64,000 nt of DNA, taken from assembly GCA_022496185.1 (NCBI GenBank), contig WTXG01000044.1, positions 124,001 to 188,000 on the forward strand. Direction: 5' to 3'. Below, in pieces: positions 43,793 through 55,400 of this stretch. The translations under genes and the position numbers were made by a program. How positions within the stretch are numbered: the stretch's first letter is position 1; each line of letters opens with the position of its first letter. This stretch comes from Multifurca ochricompacta. Taxonomy: Eukaryota; Basidiomycota; Agaricomycetes; Russulales; Russulaceae. The notes under the pieces are model-generated. The model saw nothing but the letters and a program-made list of their open reading frames with translations. It did no database searches and had not been told where the DNA came from.

Positions 43793-44510
43793 GTGCTAAG
43801 AAACTTCTTGATGATCTCGAGCACAAGGTCAAATGGAACCAGCAAGCAGTGTATTTGCAAGTAAAGCACAACATACCCTCAACTTCAAAGTCTTAGTTAT
43901 CTCGGGGCTCCCTCCTTTACTCTCACATCTCCCCTGTCTCTCTCCATTCGGAAGCACTCTTCTCACGCAGATTGGATCCGTTCAGTGGTGAGTTCGAGGC
44001 AAAGGATGTTTCAGAGAAAAGAGAGATGATTGAGAACTCCAGAGTGTGTGTCTATAATGTCAGAAAAGGACATTTTTGATAGCCTTTTGCGTGCAGAGAA
44101 GTGAAAGAGAAAGATGAACCCTCATTGGTTTGGTTATCATGTCTGGCCTACTACTAGAACACAACCATTGTATGTACCTTTATATGCTTGTTAAGGGACC
44201 AGGTGAAGGGAAGACTAGTGTGCATGAGAGCAGGAGTTTGGATGAAAGAGGACAACTCGTGCATGATCGATTTCCTGCTTGTATCAGAGTCTGTCTGAAA
44301 TTGAAACTAACGTGTCAGATATTTTTATTGAACAAAGCTGTGAAACAAGAGCATATGCTTTGGTCTGGAGGCTTCACCGGAAGTATCTTTACAACAACTA
44401 AGATGATGATAACCGAGCTGAACCTGGATAAATACAAATTAGTCGCCTTAAATTTTAGAATACGTTTGAAAAGATGCCACTCCGAAAGCAGTTCCATACT
44501 TGTAGCCTAC
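43793..44510 (+). repeat. Dispersed repeat, copy 2, with an exon-like piece
   Basis: Starts with a stretch encoding AKKLLDDLEHKVKWNQQAV, the same as a minus-strand piece at about 62507 (AKELLDDIECKVKRNQQAV). GTGAGTTCGAGGCAAAGGATG follows, then CATTGTATGTACCTTTATATG and GGGACCAGGTGAAGGGAAG, as in copies 1 and 3. It ends next to N2 with TTCCATACTTGTAGCC. Confidence 0.55.
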
Positions 44511-44514
44511 ACAT

Positions 44515-47500
44515 TGATCCTCGCACCATGCTCAATCAACCACTTCTCAATCTTGACATGTCCCTTGTCTATCGCCGCCTGCAGAGGATATCCATAGCGG
44601 CCGCCCTTTGCATTGACATCAGCGCCATGGTCTAGCAGCCATTTCACGATCTCGACATGTCCCTTGTCTATTGCCGCCTGCAGGGGTATCCATAATAACC
44701 GACCTTTCTATTGACATCAGCGCCACAGTCTAGCAGTGATTTCACGATCTCGACATGTCCCTTGTCTATCGCCACCTGCAGAGGATATCCATAATAGCCG
44801 CCCTTTGCATTGGCATCAGCGCCACGGTCTAGCAGCCATTTCACGATCTCGACATGTCCGAAAGCTATCGCCACCTGCAGAGGGTATCTATAACGGCCAC
44901 CCTTTGCATTGACTTCAGCGCCATGGTCTAGCAGTGATTTCACGATCTCGACATGTCCAAATGCTATCGCTGCCTGCAGAGGATATCCATAACGGCCGCC
45001 CTCCGCATTGACATCAGCGCCACGGTCTAGCAGCCATTTCACGATCTCGACATGTCCGAAGGCTATCGCCGCCTGCAGGGGATTTCTATAACGGCCGCCC
45101 TTTGCATTGACATCAGCGTCATGGTCTACCAGCCATTTCACGATCTCGACATGTCCGAAGGCTATCGCCGCCTGCAGAGGATATCTATAATTGCCACCCT
45201 CCGCATTGACATCAGCGCCATGGTCTACCAGCCATTTCACCAATTGCGGGAAGCCGCAGAGAGCCGCGTAGTATATTGGGTGTACCGAAGTGTCTTCTGT
45301 CCCCTCCTCCCTGTATGAGTCCAAGTCATATATTCCAATCCAAACTAGGAAGTGCGTCTTGTCTGGGTCAAACAAGGTTTCCATTCCATCTCGTATATCC
45401 AGGGAGACATCCTCGAATCGTGCGTGACCGACCCAGTGTCTTGCCGCATATCGAGACAACGGGAAGTTCAAGATAGTATTAGTGTCCGTAGTCTTGTCCA
45501 ATTCGAGAAGCGTGCTCAGGCATGTCTGCGCAAGCACTCTATGCGATTCTTTGGGGAGAACGTGGTAGCACCTTTCCGTCGATCCCGCCAGCCGGTCTGA
45601 GGTCAGGAATTCCCGCACAGAGAAGTGTGCAAATTGTACAACACGACTCTCTTTTCCTCTGTCATCGACGTGATTGACAATGACAACCAAGCTGGAGCAT
45701 GTGGACAGTACAGTTCCGTCAGAGTCCGTGTTTCGCCAGGTTATGTCATGCCTTGGCATATTGCCAGCGTCGAAATCGAATTCAAGCATCGTCGCAACCT
45801 CCTCGACTCGGAGTGGACGAGCAGAGAACGCAAGGCATTGGAACAGGCGATGAGCAAACTTCCAGTCATTATCATTGATCCTCCGTAGCGTGGCCTCATA
45901 TGTTTCATCCAGTGTTTTTGGGAGTGAATCGAGCGTCGAATGGAAGTTCCTTGGTTGACAGCGGCGCAGTGTCTCCAGTTGGCAGTAAACCCATCTGAAC
46001 CTACACCACGACATGAATAATGATCGCGAAATAAATATTCGTTTTGGTTTGAAGCTTACATTCCGTTTGCCCTTTCTGAGAGCGTATCTATCACGAGTTT
46101 CTTTCTCTCCGCCTCCCACACTCTCATTTTCAGGTCCGTGTTGACGGTCGAGTGGATATATTCGAAAATGTCCCGCGTTTGCCCACCTTCCGCATGAAGG
46201 GATACAGAACAGTGCACCAGCTCTGTAAAAGATGACTGAATGTCTGGTTCGGGGCGGCTAGTGACGCAGATCCTTAAATTTGCGAGGCGGAGGTCGACGA
46301 GGTCTTTGATAAGGTCCAATACTTCTTCGCGTTTAGACGGCATTCCAGAGAGGGGACATTCATCGAGGGCGTCAATGATGATGTACATTGCGTCCTGAAC
46401 AGGGGTTTCAAGCATGGTCTTCAAACATCCAGCAAGAACGTTCTCGTCCGGCTGCTCCCGACCATTGCCATGTTCGAGTACAATTCAGAGACAATGACAC
46501 GGTAGGCATCTGACTGGGAACAGAGCTGCACTAAGAGAGAAGATAGTAGCCCTCGGATATTTTGCTTTTCCTTGTCTCGAAAGTCGCAATAAAAGTATCC
46601 CAAGTAGGCAGATCCAGCATAACATAGACGCCGGACATCCTCAACGATGGTGGAACTGACCATTCAGATGAGTGCTTATGATACCCTATAAGGCTAGGCA
46701 AATGTACCAAAGGATGCTCTTTCCAGAGCCCGCTTTCAAGAAAAGATCGTCAGCAACAAGAAGCACTCAAATAGCGCAGTCAACCTACCATTCCCATTTA
46801 ACCATAGAAGCGAACCCTCCGATTTCCATTCCTTGAATCTTTCGCCTTCAACGAACCACTTGGCGGTTCCCTTGTGATAAAGTTTCCGCGCAATGTTGTG
46901 ATTTGTAGATGGGTCAGGAGGTGACAGCCATGTCCGAATGTCCTTGTCCATCTGATCATCTGCAAAGAATGTCTTAGCTGCCCTGTCTATAATGTTACTG
47001 CGAAAGGGATGACAAACACATCATTTTGTTCACGGTACCAAATGTGTGCGCCGCTACGGCGAGAGACTCTTCCCGGGTCAATTTGTCCAACCTCTGAAGG
47101 GAGTCCTGGACCTCATTATCCCCTATCAGCATCCGTCCGTACGCCACTGCGAAATGTTTAATCGCAGGAATATGAGGACGGTAGTTCACTCACTGAGTCG
47201 TCCTTGTTGGATCTGTTTAGTCGCCAGAGCAAGGATGGTGAGCAGTTCCGCCATCGTCTTGACGAGGATCTCGACCATGGACTCGGTAATGGGGGTCTCA
47301 GGGGAAGTGTAAATCTTGAGGCGGATGAGAAAGCGTTGCATGGATTCAAAGAGGTTGAGTAGAGAATCGTAATTATCACTGATCTTCTTTGATGCCTTTG
47401 AATGAAGATGAGATAACCGGTTGGAAGCAAGGGAAGGAGATACGGACAGAGAGAAGGACATCAACAGCAGAAAATACGGCCTGTGTGGGTGTAAACACCT

Positions 47501-47870
47501 GAAAGAGAACATGTTGTAAGCCGGTCGTAGCGAATGGGCCACACCAATTAGGACTCACGGAACCAATGCCATTTACGAGTGGTGCGCAGTTCGTGAGGGC
47601 GAGGAGTATATTCACAGTTGGTTTCAGTTCCCTTAGAAGCCGCGTCTTGTGATTGCCGTTTCGGAACTTGTTAAACAGAGAGGTTCCTCCTTGAAGTACG
47701 TCGATCACGGCGTCCGCGGTGTGACATTCTTTCAGCTTGTCGACAAGCTGGTGTTCGGACAGTTTTATACCTGTGTTTGTAAGATACTGATTCAGAGCGG
47801 CATCTAGGATGAGTTTGAAATGAGAAGAGGAGGCAGTTGTGGGAATGTGTGTACGAGGAGCTGAAGACAT
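44515..47870 (-). pseudogene. N2: frameshifted paralogue of N1
   Basis: It starts at ATG 47870 with the same Goodbye-like domain and the same intron positions as N1, including the 25-base exon with Walker A (46732-46708). NACHT is broken near 46472 by loss of one A in TCGAAACATG. The ankyrin region, about nine repeats of the VDHGADVNAEGG...AIAFGHVEIVKW type, is broken near 44685 by loss of one base, giving a stop at 44668. Beyond that the old frame continues to HGARINV near 44515. Repeats in N2 form their own sequence family, different from the N1 repeats, so each array was homogenised separately. Confidence 0.85.
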
Positions 47871-47892
47871 GAAGCTAGACTGGGTTATGGGA

Positions 47893-48346
47893 AAAAGTGT
47901 TGAGATGGGCCGGTAGCGACCGGATAGTAGTTCAGGACTGGGCAGCCGGACTCCCGGGTGGACTCGATCTATTGATCGTGATAAGATGACCTAAAGTGCG
48001 TTCACTAACTGATTTAGATACAATTCCACATTGCACGCGCAGCACATTCCTTCTCACATCTTGTCACAAGTAAATGGGACTATTTACTGTAATTATTTTC
48101 ACGTTTTTATGTAGTATAAAAAGTCGATACTTTGTAGGCATTCACGTCAGTTTTGACCACAACAACTGAAGTGAGTATTAGCATCTTATCTTTACCATAG
48201 TTAGCTAACGCTTAGTAATAGCCTATCCGCTATCTACATAGGTAAAGATACAAATTGATATATTAGTTTTGACCACAACAACTGAACCTATCCGCCATCT
48301 ACATAGATAGCTAAACCCTTTTATAGTTGCGTTTTGTTAGTAAGAG
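47893..48346 (+). mobile_element. Solo LTR inserted upstream of N2
   Basis: The sequence from about 47898 (TGTTGAGATGG) to about 48341 is absent from the matching place upstream of N1 (39040-39060). There GGTTATGGG runs directly into AAGAGGATCCCTGGG. Flanks AAAAG and AAGAG look like a 5-base duplication with one change. Inside, TTTTGACCACAACAACTGAA occurs twice, like the doubled unit of the Copia B LTR. The insertion is younger than the gene duplication. Confidence 0.75.
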
Positions 48347-48658
48347 GATCCCTGGGAAAGGTGGCGGATGGTTATCGACGGATTATGTATAGATAGCCGC
48401 CTAAAAGCGATGATAGATGCTGGGATGTAGAGGTGACAAGAGGCAACATAGATGCTGCATCTTGGAGGACCAGTGAGACCAAACTTTGCAGATGGGGCAC
48501 CAGAATGGGCCATGACTGACCATCTGGCTTTTTTTTTTTAAAAAATCGATTTTTATACTAGGAGAGTGAGAGAAGTATAACTACAAAGGAACGTGTCGTA
48601 TAATTGTCTTTAACTGACGCACTTTAGATTAGAATATCTTATCACGATCATAGGTGAC
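48342..48658. repeat. Upstream region shared with N1
   Basis: AAGAGGATCCCTGGGAAAGG to CATGACTGACCATCT and beyond matches 39045-39495 upstream of N1, with a deletion of the middle of the LTR relic. It marks how far the gene duplication extends. Confidence 0.8.
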
Positions 48659-48978
48659 GAGGCATGAAAGAAGGCCCTGGAGCACGACCCACCACCGTCA
48701 AGCCCTACGTCGAGGACTTGCTCACTGTCATCCAGGACACGCGGGCCTTCACTAGGCCGTTTTCATCGGAACGACCTCGCGAGCCGGATTAAATCCGAGT
48801 CGGTGATGTCGGGTAAGTTCACCTTACACTTTGACCCCGCACCTTACTTTCCTTCCCCTTTACACTCCTGTCTCTGTACACATACTTTCTCCACCATATT
48901 TTCCCCTACCAAGGGCTTGAAGCGCGAATAAACTCGATTTAAAAAAAGAAAAAAAGAAAAAAGAGGCATGAAAGAAGG
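48659..48978 (+). mobile_element. 5'-truncated LINE copy with the ORF2 end
   Basis: The body 48675-48962 encodes the last ORF2 residues (VEDLLTVIQDTRAFTRPF) and the 3' untranslated region, ending in GCGAATAAACTCGATTT and an A-rich tail. It is flanked by a 16-base duplication, GAGGCATGAAAGAAGG, at 48659-48674 and 48963-48978. Confidence 0.9.
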
Positions 48979-49439
48979 CAAATTAAATTTGTTTATTTAT
49001 TTTTTCCATGTCAGGTGAGAGTGCATATGTGGCGTGGAATATACTGTTCCCACGCCTACGAGAATAGCCGGCCTGGGCCAGGGTTTCTGACCTGACCCCT
49101 GAAGACTAAAACTATCAACTATCATGAACCTGATTCCTGTCACACGCACATGTACACCTTGACGAACAACTAGCACGTCTGAGTTTACCTGCCAGTCCTG
49201 AGATGGTGTAGGCATCTGTTTGGAAAATGATGGGGTACTGACATGCAGGCTTCTGACTGGGACTAACAATGTCAAAATGATTATTATTTTTGGTTCTGGT
49301 TCAAGGACGTGTCAATTTGCATCTCTTTTTGATCACGAAGGGCATTTGCATCGGAATCAAGCAGTATCGATCTCTCTCTAAACGGACAATACAAATTTGT
49401 TACTGCACAACTTGGGTGATATCTATGCCACGTCATCAC
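48979..49439. other. Intergenic stretch without recognised gene
   Basis: An A/T-rich start, then unique-looking sequence. I recognise no gene, repeat or transposon end. Confidence 0.5.
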
Positions 49440-52400
49440 TCAAGACGAGGAGCCCAACATCGCCTCCTCACTCAACGGACGAGCATTCAATACCTGCCCA
49501 AGGTGTGTCCTCTCGTAGCCCATGCCCTTCGTCGTAGCCCTATAAGCTTCTTAATATAGATATCTTACTGTCTTGAACGGAGATCCCTTCCCGGTGCGGT
49601 GTTCTGGAGGTACAAAGCCATCCATTTCACTATATCCCGCCTCTGGATGTGCCATTGACATCGCAAGAAGAGTGCACACCCCCGTGTAATCCTCTCTGGT
49701 GTCAAAGTAGAGTTGCCCCGCAAATAAGTTCAGCTCCGTTCGAATGTGCGTGGGAACTGTCCACGCCGGTGTCGGTAAATCCGGGATGGAATAGAATGTG
49801 AGATCGGAGAAGGAACGCATCGAGGTTGTGACTCTCGGTGCGTATAAATGAAGTCTGACTTTCTCGCTCTCGCGAATTACTGGAAGGAGCTCATTCGCTT
49901 CATGCGGACTAATCACGATGAATGTGCTGTTCCTCCCCGATCCGCTCGAGAGTATCCAGTTCACCGGGCGAAGATAATCCGTCAAGCCCGTGCCGGTCGA
50001 ATTCATAGTCGTGGTGGCGAAATCTGCCGTCGCGAGAGGAGAAGGGGACCAGTCCACCATCGAATCCAGCTCCTCGTCAATGCCAAGGGGAGCAAAGAGT
50101 GGGAGGATGTACTTCGAGGAGCTCGGAATCTCCCCGGTCGCAACGAAAGTGCGGATGTCCTCATGGATAAGATGCTGAGCTAGCTGGACCTTCCCGGGGC
50201 GCTCTAGGTGATGTTCCCGCTCGATCTCGTGATTGACTTCACGCTCTTGCTCCTCCGCCATCCTGACGTCCACAAAATCCATCTCTCCAAGATGTTTCAC
50301 TCGTTCGCCTATGGCTGGGATATCGTTTATCTCCGGATTTATCCCAGTGCTTGAAACAGTATCGTATGTTTCTTCCAAGGTTCGCGACTCGGGTTGTAGC
50401 CATGCGTTTTTGAGAACTTCACGTTTCCAGAGGACTTGTACTGTTTGTATGCCTTGAAGCGTTTATGGTGATCAAGGCCTTGCCCTGCCCAGTGTGGGAG
50501 GTGATGACGGATGTCTTCACATGTCTCGTACATCGCCCAGCGAACGACGTCCAATACTCGGATCCGACTTCCAAATGCTCTTCCGTTCGGAATAAGGCTT
50601 CGGATCCTACGATCGACTTCACCAGGCGCAAAGAACATTACAGAATGACCCTTCCCCAGTTGACGCATCCGCATGCACCCTGCATCCAAGTCACGCTTTG
50701 GCCCTTTGACTACTCGGTCTGCTCACCTTGTAACAATCTATCTTTAGTCACCTTCGGCCCAAGAGTGACAGCTGCACGTGTTCCTTGAGGAAGTTTCAGG
50801 TCGGTTCCTCGAGTGTGCGCGTCGTCTAGGTAGACTACGCATTTGTCGAGCTGCCTGTTGAAGGAGAGGAGATAAAAGGTTGTATAGTCCCGTCCTGGGT
50901 GAGCACGGTGAGATGGTCGTCGTCGTTGAAGAAGATAGCTGCGGAGATATCGGGTAGAAGAGAGAGCCAGCGTTGTGCCAAGTCCTGGTTTTGAAGCTCG
51001 AGCATCTGAGCTCCTACGTCGAGCAATACCCGAATTGGGGGGTTCTGGTTGACGATGCGTTGCAAGAAAGCTTCTGCAGGTTCTCGTTCACCGTTTTCTC
51101 CTTCGGTACACTCATAGTAGTTGTTTTCGGACTGAAGGAGGTACTGCAAAACAAGTGCGTTCGTGCTGAGCTGTGACGCGGGGTCTTCCTGGTTGATTGA
51201 CGTTGGCAATAGGTATCGATTGTCGTTTGTTCCGCTGAAACCAGTCGTAACGTTCTTCTTCTCTTCCACTAAGTCCCAGCCTGAGGTAGGTAATTTCGAT
51301 GGGAATTCCCTTGCCGCTCGAGGGAAGACCACATATGACAAGTAGAAATCCACCACTCTAGTATTCCTCGAGAAGAGCGGCATAAGGAACTCATCGACTT
51401 GGGCTTCATCCATCTGGTTCACGCCGTTAAGCTGGCATAAAGCTGTGGGAAGGTCTCGCTCAAATCCCACCCAGTGGTCGTATTCAATTTCCGGATTGTC
51501 GATCTTGGCTAGCAAGTCGAAGCAGAGGAGTAATTGATCCCTCGTCAAACCGCCATAATAATAACTTAGACAGGTTAGTGTGATGGCAACGTCTGGGTGG
51601 CCAAATTCAGCTCTCAAGCTCGGAACATCCTGCGTGCCCCTTCAGCGGTCTATCGGCGATCAGCTAGCTTAATATAACATACCTTGGCACGATAAGGTAC
51701 TGCCAACAACGTCCTGCTGGAATCGAGACCATAGTCGACCCTCCAACGTCTTGCTTTGAGCACATAGTAGAGAATGCCTTCACCATCCATCAAGAGCCCG
51801 CGGAGCAAGAGAATACCATTCCACAGACTAGTCCCAGAGCAGTGCGAGTGGATCAAACTACGATCTTCGTCTGAAACCCGTTTCTGGGTTATGAACCGGC
51901 GAGTGGCCTCCCGAACAGGTGGTGGGAGAATGGTCAGCGGAAGATTAATAGTGCGCCGCTTAGAGCGTCATCGACGATGAGGGAAGAGATCTTTTGAGAG
52001 ATGGCGTGATCAAGAATTCGCATGATAGGAAATTCTTTCTGAGTCTGATCGAGTTCGAACCTCTTTGGAAAGCTAGCGTGTAACTGCGAGGCGTGAGCTC
52101 TTAACCGGCTGAGCACCTGTTGTATCGTGGTCCACCGACTGGGATGATCGTCGACAGGCATTTGCTTGCCTGCAGTATAGACCAATTGGTAGCGCACATG
52201 AAGGATTTCGTCACTCTCGTCAAGCACATCGCGGGATGCTCGGTCACCCAGTCCTGTAATGCCCCCAGGTCATGAGCTATGGCGCGTTTCTCGCGGTTTC
52301 CAGTGGACGTGAGGACGGTGTCGATGTGCATGAGTTTTTGTGAAAGGATATGCTCAGGCTGGACAACAAGGACGCCACCTTCGGCGACGCATCGTTTGTA

Positions 52401-55400
52401 AAGATCTCGGATGGTTTGAATCAGAGGAATGCTCATGCGCAACTACGAGAGAATGGAACGTAGAAGATGGGCCGGTTGGCCAGAAACGAAAGTCGGCTAG
52501 TGAGCAGCTGGAACATCTGGTTTGATAAGGGCTTGAGAGTCACAATTCTTACAAGATTCGAGCCGCTGGCAAGAGAGGAAGCAACAAAGGGTACGATGAC
52601 AGATGATTTTCCCTCCCCCATGTTGAGTTGCAGGGATATGTTTCGTTTAGAACTCGGAGATATCATCTCGCGCGCGACAGTCAGTTGGATGGGACGAGCC
52701 AGTATATTTGCTTCGATCTGTGGGTGGTGGTGCCGTCCTCAGTCATAGACCTCTCACAAAAGTGACACGCACGAACCTGGATCAGTAGCCAATCAGGAGT
52801 CGAGTCTGCTGCCACATCCCTGCAAACTGTTCCAGCCTCTCGAATGAGCTCCTCATATTGCTGTCTCGAAAAAAATTCAAGCAAGCGCTGGGACTGTTGA
52901 TATTGGAGGAAAGCCGTTGCGTAGCGCGTGATTGCGATTTTCCACCCATCAGGTAGTGTGCGAATGCGATCGTGGGCCAATTGACGTAAGATGGACCTCG
53001 GTGATATTCGCGGCCATAGTCCGGCAATTCTGGAGAGATCCTCCACAGTTTGAGATGGAGAAAGAGCTGTCACAATCTCTGAAAAATCATATCCTTCCTG
53101 AGAGAACAGTTGTCGCGATAACGGCGCAGTGATTCGTAGGCAGAGGCATCTTTCCTCAAAAGTTCCTGGTGACTCTTGTCCAAATCGTTTCCATAGAGCT
53201 GCAACAATGACCCTTGGGAATGTTGAAATTCCTGAATAAGGCTTTCGAGGCCATCTGAAGTAGCAGTTAAGAAGCCGCTTTCGGCTGTCGCAGTGAAAAG
53301 AATGCTACGATCGGGCGAGTATGTGAGCTCATCGAGTGTTGATGTAGTTGGAACGTCGGTACGGGATGTCAGAACGTCTTGAATCGAATAAGTGGATGCT
53401 CTGGAAGGGTTGGCCATGAAGTGGGGCGAGAATACATATGACACGGCGGCTGGCACGGAGGCATTCCAGTCATGATGGTTTTCTTCTAGAATGCTTTGCA
53501 ATTGTAGCAGATGCTCTCTAAGCTTGACATTCCGAGAAATAGACTGTAAGTACCTCTCTACGCGTCGGTTGCAATCAGATATGTCGAACCATTGCTTGTG
53601 AATCTCCGCGGATAGATAGTCCGGCCATCGTTCGAATACGCTTTGCGCGGCCAATGACGATTCGCTCGTTATGGCCTTGTCATACGCCGCCTTGCGCTGC
53701 TTTCCGACCTTCTTCTTGGTTACTTGCATATTCATTGTTTGCGCCGGGGTAGACTCCATGGGTAAGGCAGATTCGTATATCAAGTCCTTGAGGCGCGCGA
53801 GTTCTGGGGAGAGACCATCGGAAAGCGTATAAGAAGACTCGGGTGGAGGGCTGAGGTCTCGGAAACGCCCATCGGTAGCAAACGCCATAATGACGGGGAC
53901 GATTTCCGCATACTCAGACTTGCCGTAACTTGCAGCCGAGAGGCAGAAAGACAACGTAAACCTAGTGTCTCGAAAACCATGAACTCCATTTTCCGCCTGG
54001 CGACAAAGATCATAGATTGCAAACCAGTCTCGTGGGGCATCAAAGTTGAGCCAGTAGCGACTGTACGACAATAAAACTTCATTGGAGGCGGGGCCGAGTG
54101 AGCCCCATGAATTCAGCTTATCCCAAAGTTTTAACTCGCTGCCATTCAGAGGTGGCCGAGCGTACCATATAGACCGCGATGTTTGGTAAGCTAAATGCTC
54201 CGCGGTCCCCTTATCTGAGACATCCCTTGACTTGTACCTAACATCGTCCGGCGATGATTGGTACTCGGAGCCCTGCAAGTCTTGCGGATAGTAGACTTTG
54301 TTACGAGAAGCTGCTCGAAGCAGCAAAAGAGGATTGCGGTTTGGGGTGGTAAAGGCGGTGGGACGATCATATAGGGTCTCCAATGCACGCGCATGATCAA
54401 AAATGGAGCACACCGTTGGGTGAAAGTCATGGTGTTGAGAGAGTGCGGTAAGATTGTTCCACTCTACCGTAGCCATAGACTGCATATGAGGTGGATAGTA
54501 AAGCCTGTCCGGGGTAAGTTTACTAATCAATTCTAGGAGCTTCGCGTCATCGGCTTCGAGCCTTTGGAATGACCGGCACGTAGCGCTTCGCAAGATGTAT
54601 AAGGCCTCTTCAGTTCCAGTGTGGCCAAGGAGCGGATCGGGTAGACAGTGGCTGGTCAATGCATGTAGATAACACTTGTACAGCTCGCTGGTCAAGCTCG
54701 CATTACTCGCAAGGCGTCCAAGATCTGCATCAACGGTGTACTCATGCCAACGAATGTATTTTTCGTTACCACAGTCGATGGAAACTTTGTTGAAGTCCCC
54801 GCTCATCGTGAAGGAAACATTTCCTTGTGGATGATGACCCTCCGCGGCTGTAGAGACTCTTCAAAAGCTTTGCGGCTTGGGCACAAGACAAGTTGATTTC
54901 TCAAGCCGAATAACGTTCCGCAAGACTGGTTCATGTCAACGACGTAGCCGGAGATGCTTCGCACTCGAGTTCCTCGTTCTTGTTGACGAAGAACGAGAGA
55001 CGGAACCGAGGTAGAGAAACTTCTAAACTTGAGCAGTGTGCGTAATAACGAAATGCTCCGGTGACTCCAACGCCGAAAGTAAGCTGGACACCATCCTAAA
55101 GGTACTTGAGCGAATGTCGATGAGTTCTGTCAGCGGTCCGTTCTGAGTGGACTTTCGGATCATGACATTGGGTTGAGAGCTAGTTTGTGAACGTGAAGCC
55201 GCCAATTAGAAGGGTCTGATGTCCACGGAGATCCAGCTGGACGAAATTCGACTTCGCCAGTACCCAAGTCGAGCCAGTGGACATATTCATCGATGAAGTT
55301 TCGCGGCAAATCGCCGGAGAATGTGGAACGTGGAACGAGCTGTAAGAGTTGCGAGCTCCCTGGCCTTCGTATTTGTAGAATCACATCTCCATTACTCCGT

